Shown piece after piece: positions 32,770-42,800 of a DNA stretch of 64,000 bases. The position numbers and the translations under genes are program-made. This stretch comes from Halichondria panicea (taxonomy: Eukaryota; Porifera; Demospongiae; Suberitida; Halichondriidae): assembly GCF_963675165.1 (NCBI RefSeq), contig NC_087379.1, positions 5,924,839 to 5,988,838 of the forward strand, in the 5' to 3' direction. The notes under the pieces are model-generated. The model did no database searches. It was not told the origin of the DNA and saw only the letters and a list, made by a program, of their open reading frames with translations. The first letter of the stretch is position 1. Each line of letters begins with the position of its first letter.

Positions 32770-35001
32770 ATGGCTGAGAGAGTGACTACGAAAGAAGCTC
32801 TCAAGAAACTTGATGCTCAACTCGAATGCTCCCTTTGTCTCGACACTTTTAAGCAACCGAAACTCTTGCCTTGTTTTCATGTGTTTTGCAAGTCCCCGTG
32901 TCTGGAGAAACTAGTGACCAAGGATGGACGCTCCCTCACTTGTCCCACCTGTCGACACATTGTCCCACTGTCAGAGAGGGGAGTGGCTGGACTGCAATCA
33001 GACTTTCACATCGACCACTTGTTTGAGATACAAGATGCTTTCAACAAGGCCGAAGACGACAATGATAAGAACTGTGGCAGCTGTGAGAATGGCAGAGCCA
33101 CCGGGTACTGTAACGACTGTGGGGACTTTTTGTGTGACAGGTGTCAAACTGCTCACAAATTTGTTAAACTTTCAAAAAATCATAAACTAATTTCGCTGGA
33201 TGAACTCAAAGCTCAAGTGACTAGCCTGGTTCCCCCCAAGAAGGCCGTCCCCCATTGTCCCAAACACTCGGAGAATGTCCTTAAGATATATTGCGATACA
33301 TGCTCCACTCTCATTTGCATGGACTGCACCATTCGTATCCACAAAGACCACAACTACGACCTGGTGGCTGATGTGCTGACCAAGCACAAGGAAGAACTTG
33401 TCTCCAGTCTCAAACCAGTCAAAGAGAAGCTGGACAGTGTACAACGAGCTCTGAAGGACTTTGACACAAGAGCCAAGGCAATCCACAATCAGAGGGCCGC
33501 GATTGAAGCCAACATCCACAAGGAAATTGACGAACAACATCGACTGTTGGACCAACGAAGGACAGAGCTTGTGGGAGAGCTAGAGATGCTGACTCAGCAA
33601 AAGCTTAAGGATCTGGCGGCACAAAGGGACCAAGTGGAGATCACTCAGGTGAAACTGACCAGCTGTCTGGAGTACACTGAGGGGGGTCTCAAAACAGGCA
33701 CAGACGGTGAAGTACTCGAAATGAAATCTTCCGTTATTAAGAGAGTCGAACATTTTTCTACTGAATTTGAATCAAATGCTATTCAACCAGAGACAAGGGC
33801 TGACATAGAACTGATCACTAAAGGAAAAGAACCTCTCCAACAAGCTTATCGAAATTTTCTACAGATTGATCACAGTGGTTCATTCAGCTTAGAGAACAGC
33901 CACACGACAGGAAATGGTCTGAAAGGTGCTACAACTGGAGAAACAAAAACTGTGTCCTTTCAAGCAATGACCAAGAAAAACAAGAAATCCAAAAACAAAC
34001 TCGACCTCAAAGCTGAACTTGTGCATATCGAAAGCAAAGATAAAAGTAAATGTGAAGTTGTGGTTGTTCGAAAACATGGCCAATACAAGATCAACTATCA
34101 CCCTATGAAACGAGGAAAGCATGAACTACACATCACTGTCAATGGGGATGCAGTACGAGGCAGTCCATTCCCAATAGCTGTAGCCCCATCACCACAGAGC
34201 TTCGTCAAGCCTTCCCGAGTTGTGCGAGGTGTGAACAGCCCACGAGGCACTGTCTCCAACAATAAGGGACAGTTGGTTGTTGTTGAAGGTGGTGGAGCTA
34301 CTGTCTCTGTATTGACACCGGAGGGTGAGAACATACGAACATTTGGAAAGCTGAGTAATGCACATGGAGTGACTGTGGACAAAGACAACAACATGTATGT
34401 GATGGAGTATGGCAATCATCGTGTGAACAAATTCTCATCTGACGGAGAGTTTGTGGCAGCTGTTGGTAGTCCAGGCAGTGGTAACCTTCAGTTTACTAAC
34501 CCTGTTGGTATATGTTATAACAGAAGAGACAACGACCTGTATGTGGTTGATCAGTGTAACCACAGAATACAAGTGCTTTCTACTGATTTGACGTTCATAC
34601 GATGTTTCGGTACACGTGGCAATGGGAACGGTCAATTACAAAGCCCACTATTTGCAGCATTTGATAGTGCCAACAACCTCTATGTGACTGACCACGGTAA
34701 CCATCGAGTACAAGTCTTCACTGCTGAAGGTCAATTTCTGGGAACCTTCTCACAAAAAGCCAACGGTCAGAAGCTAAGTCGTCCCTATGCCATAGCCATC
34801 GACAGTAGTGACACAGTGTACGTCAGTGAGAATGGACCGCATCATGTGAGTGTGTTCACATCTCAGGGAGCCTACATCACCACGTTTGGTGGACCAGGAA
34901 CGAAAGAGGGACAGTTTTATGGCATTTATGGACTCTCTATTGATCGCAATGACTCTGTTGTTGTGTCCGATCTGGACAATGGGCGACTGCAGATATTCTA
35001 A
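32770..35001 (+). CDS. TRIM-NHL protein, copy 5
   Basis: A 743-aa RING, B-box 1 (ENGRATGYC type), B-box 2, coiled-coil, filamin and NHL protein. The start is the ATG in AAAGCCATGG after the CCCCACAG acceptor ending at 32738. The frame stays open upstream through the intron, but the spliced upstream exon (ending 32611) also joins in frame. Propeller loops again differ: SNAHGV, MEYGNHRV, NPVG, DQCNHRI, PLFAAFD, DHGNHRV, SRPYAIAID, FYGIYG and SDLDNGR. There is a two-residue longer VVVEGGGATV loop. The upstream exon carries the B-type indel state while B-box 1 is A type, so this copy is mosaic. Intact MED18 copy 5 follows. Confidence 0.93.
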   Translation: MAERVTTKEALKKLDAQLECSLCLDTFKQPKLLPCFHVFCKSPCLEKLVTKDGRSLTCPTCRHIVPLSERGVAGLQSDFHIDHLFEIQDAFNKAEDDNDKNCGSCENGRATGYCNDCGDFLCDRCQTAHKFVKLSKNHKLISLDELKAQVTSLVPPKKAVPHCPKHSENVLKIYCDTCSTLICMDCTIRIHKDHNYDLVADVLTKHKEELVSSLKPVKEKLDSVQRALKDFDTRAKAIHNQRAAIEANIHKEIDEQHRLLDQRRTELVGELEMLTQQKLKDLAAQRDQVEITQVKLTSCLEYTEGGLKTGTDGEVLEMKSSVIKRVEHFSTEFESNAIQPETRADIELITKGKEPLQQAYRNFLQIDHSGSFSLENSHTTGNGLKGATTGETKTVSFQAMTKKNKKSKNKLDLKAELVHIESKDKSKCEVVVVRKHGQYKINYHPMKRGKHELHITVNGDAVRGSPFPIAVAPSPQSFVKPSRVVRGVNSPRGTVSNNKGQLVVVEGGGATVSVLTPEGENIRTFGKLSNAHGVTVDKDNNMYVMEYGNHRVNKFSSDGEFVAAVGSPGSGNLQFTNPVGICYNRRDNDLYVVDQCNHRIQVLSTDLTFIRCFGTRGNGNGQLQSPLFAAFDSANNLYVTDHGNHRVQVFTAEGQFLGTFSQKANGQKLSRPYAIAIDSSDTVYVSENGPHHVSVFTSQGAYITTFGGPGTKEGQFYGIYGLSIDRNDSVVVSDLDNGRLQIF

Positions 35002-35138
35002 CGAAATAAGTAGAGAAGTGGACAAAATAGTAGCTCTGTGTAGAAATAGTTGGTAGCGTTATTATTTTATTTGGAATGTGAAAGGAAACTATTATCTGTT
35101 GTGTTGATGCAATTATAGTGGTAGGTAAAGATCATCAT

Positions 35139-35144
35139 AATAAA
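35139..35144 (+). terminator. AATAAA poly(A) signal before MED18 copy 5
   Basis: Lies 138 nt after the TRIM stop and 15 nt before the MED18 ATG. Confidence 0.5.
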
Positions 35145-35158
35145 AAGTAACATCCAGC

Positions 35159-37462
35159 ATGGCCATACAGCAACCAAAGCCTCCTCCAAATCAGCAGCTG
35201 TACGAGTTTCTACTGTTTGGCAGTGTGTCTGACAGTGAACTGCCCTCTTTACTGCACCGACTGAGAGGACTGGCAGACTTTGCAACCTGTGGAGGCATAG
35301 CATTCATTGACAAGGAGCAAACTTATAAAATTGGTCCGTGGCGTGTTAATAGTGTGTCCTGTACAGCATGTGATATATGCCACTGGTTATTTAATACAGA
35401 AATAGGCAACACTCGTTCTGTAGTTAGAGTTCGACAGTCGCTAGACAATGCCGAGGCCCCCTTGTGAGTTACACACCCCCCACACGTGTACCCTCACCCC
35501 ATACCATATACATGTTACTACCTTGTTCCCCAGGCAACTCATATACACTGGGCAGCTGGACCTGGGTGATGCTAACAGGCCGGCTGGAGTGAGGAGTTGT
35601 GTACACACTGCATGCAGTAACAACGCCGCAGAATGCCTCAAGGAAATGGGATTCATGTAAGCAATAAAGTGCCCAGAATTGTCTTGCCAGCTGGCTATTT
35701 TCAATCCAGAACATTGAATAGCTAATCCTCGGCTGTTGACATGATCTACAAGTGTATAGCAACCCAAAGAGTGTTGCTATACACTCTATAAAGCAGCAAG
35801 TAACGTAACAGGCTGAGATTGGAGTTTTATAGTACATGCATTATTTGCCTGTTTATGACATCTGAGTTTTACCTCCATTCTGTATTCTATGGACTAGACA
35901 GCAAAGCAAAGAAGCATGGAGTCTTAGAAATAATTTATGGCTCTTGGGGTATGCTCTGGGCCGGGTAGGAAAAGAAAATAACAATCATAATTCTAGCTTT
36001 CTGCTTTAGTGACCCTGTTCCATTGTTCCTGATACAGGATCACTTCAGCTGTAAATACGTAGGCTACCTCGAATAACGGCCGCTTGTAGTTAGCTAGCTG
36101 CCAACATGCAAGTTAGCTTTTGCTCGCTTTTATTCGACAACAAAGCTTTAACATCGAAATCTACCACTAATAACGTGTTGTGTGAAGGCTATCCATGCTG
36201 TAAACGCAGTGCTGTAGCATCCAGGTGAGGACTCACAATTACAAACAGACAAACAAATCAACCGACTACTATACCCGTGACCGCCCACGCACGCCTCGGG
36301 TAATCAACACACAAATTTACCTTTTGTAATAGCCTCTAAAATGTGGTAGAAATTACATGTAGGCCTAAGAGGTGGTATATTTTTGTCTAGTCTAGAGGTG
36401 GTTAGTACCGACCACCACCGACCAGTGTGGTCATATCCCTACTTAAGTTTAACTACACACACATTATAAATTCAACAGACACGATTCCAACAATTCAACA
36501 TACATTTACAGTTTAGTTTATCAGTAATTACATAATTAGTATATCTCCATGGGCAATCATGACAGTTTGTGCACACACTGACAGAGCTGTCTATGAGCTG
36601 ATACTGAGAGGCTACGTGTTCAGAAAGGGGCAAATGAAGATTGCCGTCTTCAAACTCTATCAGGTGTGTTTATTTGTTGTTGCTAGCTGACACTAAACAT
36701 TCCAGTGAGAAACCATCCCCTTTACAGTCTAAATAGCTGGTGGCATTTAGAATTGAACATATCTAACTTCCGTAGCATGTCTACAGTTTGGGTTGAACTA
36801 CAAATAGAGTTGAGTCCACCCTAGTTCAGGCGAGAGCACACACAGGATGGTAGTGGATGATTAGCATATACTGTTTGTAGGAGGAAACGTGTGAATTAAT
36901 TATGCTAACAAGTGCACCGTGTGGGTTGTGCTAGCCTACACAAGGGAAGATAGGTTGACTGCCTTTCCCTAATCCACCGATGTACCGGTAGTACATGTAT
37001 GTGAAGGTGCACAGCTTAAAATGCATTCAAGAGTCTATATATATAATAATACAAGAGAGAGAAAAAAGTATAGAAGGTAGCATAACCTTGCATCCGAAAA
37101 TTAATGTAATCTCCTGCTTTGTAACAAAAGTGACCAATCTGAGGCCCAGAGCTGCTACTAATAAATTCTCATTAATTTATTATGTGTTTCAGGCAGGAAG
37201 TCACGTTGCTTTCCGAATTATTTCAAATGCACGGTTATACTACATTCGATACTCTCTCTTTCTTTTATTATGGGCTTTTGATAATTATAGGGAAGTTTAG
37301 ATAATTAAGCCTGTTGGGAAAAGTGCTACATAACGATAGGTAGATAAGGCTATTTGGGGAAAGTTCTTGTTGTACTAGCAAGTACATAGCACTAAGTTAT
37401 ATGCCATTAAATATCGTGGTCAACATGGTAAATTTGTATTACTGTTCATACTACCCCCTCCC

Positions 37463-37494
<32 letters not shown>

Positions 37495-37654
37495 GCCGTC
37501 AGGAGAGGGAGCTGGTGTACCGGGTGCCCAGCTGTTGTCAGAGCACTACCTGGTGGAGTTGTCAGCTGTGACCACATCAGGGCACGACAACGTTGGCATG
37601 GAGATGAGGGCTTTTGCTGAGCAACTCAAACCGTATCCTATGGAACAATTGTGA
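35159..37654 (+). CDS. MED18: Mediator complex subunit 18, copy 5 (intact)
   Basis: Four exons, 35159-35463, 35534-35656, 36585-36663 and 37496-37654, have the same lengths and phases as copy 2 and give 221 aa. The few substitutions include SVSCTACD for SISCTVCD and GVPGAQ for GVAGAQ. It is the last unit of the array. The flanking homology to other units ends near 38350, where a TTGACT...CTTGGGT motif gives way to unique sequence. As the terminal intact copy next to single-copy DNA it could be the original locus, but this cannot be decided from the window. Confidence 0.92.
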
Positions 37655-39131
37655 ATTGTATTATGATTATACAGCTAGTGTACGTATGGTGAATTATGGG
37701 AGGTGCATATAATATCATAGCTAGCTTGTGTTAATTGGCTTGTGAAACAAACATTGTTTACAGCCAAGCTTGTAGGTAAACATCAGTTGCCTGAAGTATG
37801 TTCGTGTACTATGACAGTAGATGATGCTGTTTGGCCTGGCTTTTAGTTGTACTTAGCAATGTAAATTAGTCCACTAGTAGTTGCCTGGCAATATGGTGGC
37901 AACCATACAGCTAGTGGAGTTCTCACAGTCCCTGTATTGTACCCTCTGTGACATCAGATGCTGATAAAAATTGTATAGGTGTTGATAGGGTGAAGACATT
38001 TTGTGTATGCCATGGGAACCAGGGCTGAAAGTAGTGAGTACCAGGTTTGTCTGTCCTAAGATCTTTGTGATGCACCCCACTCTTTGAATAGGCCAATTAA
38101 TCCTGAAGAACATTGCACATTGAACATTGTGTTTTAGCCCTAAGTTTGTTCCACGCCGTGTATATTTGTAAGTTTATGTATGCATACATACTGTACATGA
38201 TTGTATAATTATGTTCTATGGGGCTCTCTGTTGTGAGCACACTATATTCACTGAGACAACAATATTGTCACGGTGGATGTGTTTCCTTTATGAATGATTA
38301 GGCAACTTTGGATTGGTATCAACTTCCCCTTTCCATGTAATTGACTCATCTTGGGTTCATTCAAATCTAGATGTGATTTAATGAGCATTCAATGTACTTA
38401 ATTCTCCTACATGTACCAATTAAGAAAGCATAATAATTATGAGTGTGTAGGTAATAATGATTGTACTTGTGACATCAGGGCGTACCAAAGTGGGCACTGT
38501 GAGATATAAGGATCAGTGACACCTGCTTACATCATCGTGAATTCCATACATTACATACCATAGTGGCCTGGTAACACTCATGAATTTAGTTAGCCTGAAA
38601 TGCCTTTTTATGGGGCTGCATGCATAATTAGGATATTTCATTTTGTGATGCTTTTCATTGGAATTATTCCTTAATTTCCACTACCCAGTATTGTAACTAT
38701 GGAGAAAACAGACGGCGTAAGATGATGTCACCAACTCCCACCTGTAATACGATCACATCACGTCTATGTTAGGAAGACTCCATGCAAATTGTGTACAAGC
38801 TAGCTTAACTGTTTTTCATTGCTCACTTACTAACTACAGCTGTGATTATGACTGTGTGAGATGTTTGTTCTCTCTTTGTGCAATACATATCAGTACAGTA
38901 CAAGAATTGTTGTCTGTGCTCACAAATGGTGGTGGCGCTATTGTGGAATGCAGTTTGCAATGTTGTTGTAATGATATTCATTACAATGTTTAGCCCACAT
39001 AGGTCAAGAATTACCACACATTATAAAAGCGTTACTCCAACTGTGTCTGTCATTATTACGACAGTTTCAGAATTAACTGCTACTATAATAAATCCTAGTT
39101 GTGCAAAGTACGTACTAAAACAACAGCAAAT
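37655..39131. other. End of array and unique spacer before the dystrobrevin-like gene
   Basis: About 37655-38350 is array spacer homologous to 15714-16325 and 23093-23755. From about 38350 the sequence is unique. No exon with good borders was found; open frames around 38766-39135 lack family features and are treated as noise. The promoter of the gene starting at 39132 should lie here. Confidence 0.5.
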
Positions 39132-39753
39132 ATGAACACTCTTTTGGGAGAAATTGGTGAGTTTATAGTGGAGCTAGGAAGCCTCTAGAGCTAGCTAGCT
39201 GCATGCATGCTATATTATATTTATCTCTTCCCTGTCATTGTTGTGAAGCTTGTTTACACGTTTATACTCCAACTCATAGACAATCAATGCTTGCTTGATG
39301 ATTGCATTCAGATATTTAAACTGCATTTCTCTGTTCCCTCCCTGTAGCCACCCTCAATGATGTTCTGTACCCAGTCTACAGAGTGGCCTTCAAGTTTAGG
39401 AAGCTGCAGAAAGCCTTCCTCTGTGAGTTCAGGGTATATATATTATTGTGTGCATGGTGCATTGCCTGAGGCAGCTTGCTGATTGCTCCAGGAGGAGTGG
39501 GCTAAACAGTTTATCCTCATTAAATTTATTTAGCACCTCCACAGCTGAAAGCCTATGGAGATTATTATAGATATGTAGTTGTATCACAAGAGCTTTGCAC
39601 CATTGTATTTGGAATGGTTGCACCGTTTTTGTATTGTGCTCCCTGAAACTCTATACTGGAGACTATATTCTCTCCATTGAGTGGGGCTCTGCATATTCAC
39701 AACTCCGATGACATTCACACATGCACACACTATAGATAGTAGTCTGTGCTCAC

Positions 39754-39800
<47 letters not shown>

Positions 39801-42800
39801 ACAGTGGATCATATTGAAGTGGCCACACTGCAAGAAGCCCTCCACCAGTCTGGTATCCATAGCCTGGGGCGCTCCGATCCCGTCCCCCTGAGCCAACTAC
39901 GCAGCTTCATCACAGAGCTATACTCGTGCCTCAAGGTGCAGAAGCCCTCGTTGGGAGCCAACAAGCTACAGCAGGCTCAGGAGCTCTTCTTTAACTGGTG
40001 TCAGATGGTTTATCTCACCTCCACTGGAGGCTATATTGGAAGTGGTTCTCTCAAGATACTCATCTGTCTGTTGTCTGGGACCAAGCCCTTCGACAAGGCG
40101 AGAAGTGAGTACAACTAGAAGTTTGAATAGCACTGTCAGTGATCTAGTTAAGGGCAGCTGTTGGTATACATGACTGTATATATTATATTTAGATACAATT
40201 GGGAAGTGTCTATAGATACATTTTGACATGGTCATCTAGTGTACTATTTACTATACTTGCATTCCGTTGATAACAATGATTCTATTATCTTTCCTTTCCT
40301 CCTACAGTTATATTCAGTATGCTGTCCACCCAGAGTGGCACTGTGGAGCCATCTGGAATAGCCTACTTCTGTGAGGCCACTCAGCAGATCGGAGACAGTA
40401 TGCAAGAGAACCTGTACATAAAGTGGAGCGTGGACGATATTTTCCGCGACTGTTTGGCAGCTGTTCGTTCGGCAGAAGACATTGAAGATGAGGAGGAGCT
40501 TGATGGTGTTGTTAGGAGGCCGTGGTTGTCTCAGTTTGAGTTCACAAAGATGTTCACTGCTGCACAAGCGCCAAAGTTCCTAGCCTGGGTGACACTCTAC
40601 CACAAACTGCCCTCTTTGGAGAATGGTACGTACCATCATTTTACTTGCTGCCTTAGTATTATAATTATATGTGGCTACCAGTACAATAGGCAAGTATCTT
40701 TCATTAGTGAAAGAGTGCACTTTTTATTCAGTAAACACTGGGGTGCTAAACACTGGGGTGCATGTAGAGTAAATGCATGTAGATTGTAAGCTGTTTTGTG
40801 AGTTATGGAGTTGGAATTCATGAAGTATTCTGTCTATTTGCCCTCCTTGGTATTCCCCTTATTATGACATGTGGAGTAAAAATGGTGTCTAGTGGTTTTG
40901 ATTACTTATCAGTTTTGGTGACCACAGCTTGTTTTAGGGGTCAACTCGATCACTGTTATCAGGCAGTCACTGTCACTGCTAGAGTGGCTACGTACCTGTA
41001 ACCTACATCATGACAGTGTGTCATTTACTGTATGGTTTCTCTACTGCAGAAGTGCATTCTGTGAGATGCTGTGACTGCACACGCAAGCCAATCATAGCCA
41101 TGAGGTGAGCTTCGAACGATGTTGTCAAATACTCCTCTGGTGGTCGAGTATCCTTCCGAAATAACATTTTCAACCATACTACATGTACCTGAAAGTAAAT
41201 ATAGGAAACCGTCCATTGTTTTAGTGTGCTTCTACTTTCACTGTTTTTCTGTTTTCATCAACTAACTAACACACGCACACGGTCTTTCCCTGCACAGGTA
41301 TCAATGCACCCAGTGCCCCAACTACAACCTTTGCCAGGTGAGAGTCAGTTCTGAGAAGATCTCTGTAAAAGCCATATACTCGTCTTAAATTGTTGCTGGC
41401 TATTAGTACCCTTTATGGCTCCTAGTATACACATGTAGCCATTATAGAGAAAGGTTACAGTAACTACGGAAATGTTGATAGTCTGCTTATGGTTATGTTT
41501 CTGTCGTGTGCCCATGCTCAATCTTGTTTAGTGACAGAGTTGGCATACGTTTATGCCACATGTCACTGTAACGTTATTAATGTTTTTAAAGGACTCAAAA
41601 TTTATGCCATTTTGTCTGCTGGTGAGCATTTAATGACTGGGAAGCCTCTAATCTGATTAGATCACCACACAGATGTGTGTTTGTGGCTAGCAGTTCTGAG
41701 GTTTGTGCGAGCTATATACAAAACTTTAAAGTCTTGGGTAAAGTAAACATTTGACCCAACATTCACCCACTCTCTCTCTCTTTCTGCTGCAGATGTGCTT
41801 CCTGAAAGGACGAACGAGTGATAAGCATCTGGAGTCTCACCAGGTGCTCGAGCACACCACAGGGGGCAAAGGTCACAAGGGATGGCGTCAGCGGCTTATG
41901 GGTTCCAAGCATCAGGAGGGTGTTCCATTCACTGAGAGCAAAGAGGCATTCGTGTACTCACCAAGAACCTCCAGGCCTAGGTGAGCTAGACCTTATAATA
42001 AGAAAGAATGAACTCTGTTAGTTCTTTAGATGACTTTACTCAGTTGTGATTATTTTTCGAGCATCATTCTAACTTGCCCCGCCCACACACAGCACTCCAG
42101 CCCATGAGCACATTGACTCTCCTATGAGCTCCATCACTCACATGTAAGTGTTACATACAGTAACTGTTTATAGCTCAAGTGACTGTATAGAAGCGGCATA
42201 TAGTCATATAAACTTGCATGTTAACCCACTCTCTCTGTTACTGCAGGCTGAGCCATACTCAACAGAATAGTGGACAGAAGTTGAAGTGAGTTAACAATTA
42301 TACGCACAATAGATTTATCATTTATCATCAGGAATTCTGTTAGCCTCCTGGGAATTTTACAATCGTTTTCAAGTAGCAATGTTTTGGTTCACCATACACT
42401 TGTGGTTTCTGCTCGTTGATTTTGAACCATCTGCAAATCAATTAATTTTTATGGGTATTTTTATTCAGTCTCATATTCACATTTGACAACAATGTCTTCT
42501 CTCTCACCTACAGCACCATTCCTCGTACCCACCTCCCTGCAATGATACGCATCAGCAGTGACGAGGCACCCTCCAAGACCACTCAATCACGACCAACCTC
42601 TCAGCTAGTCAACGGCAAATCTGCCGGCAAGCCGATGAAAGCATTCAAAGATAGCTCCTCGAAACGAACCAGTTTGAGCAGCTCCGGGGGTTCACCTGAC
42701 TCTGCCTCTAGCGGGGGAAAGTTCAGCTTTGATAATGGAAGTGATATGGTGTGGCGGAAATCGTCGCTAGGCAACCTATCGAACAGCACCACGGGTTCGG

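Noticed and set aside
1-37654. An operon producing DHAD, TRIM and MED18 from one transcript
   Set aside because: There is a poly(A) signal between TRIM and MED18, each gene has its own introns and start context, and no trans-splicing evidence can be seen.
38766-39135. Cysteine-rich open frames before the dystrobrevin-like gene
   Set aside because: No splice support, no family motif, and overlapping frames on both strands.
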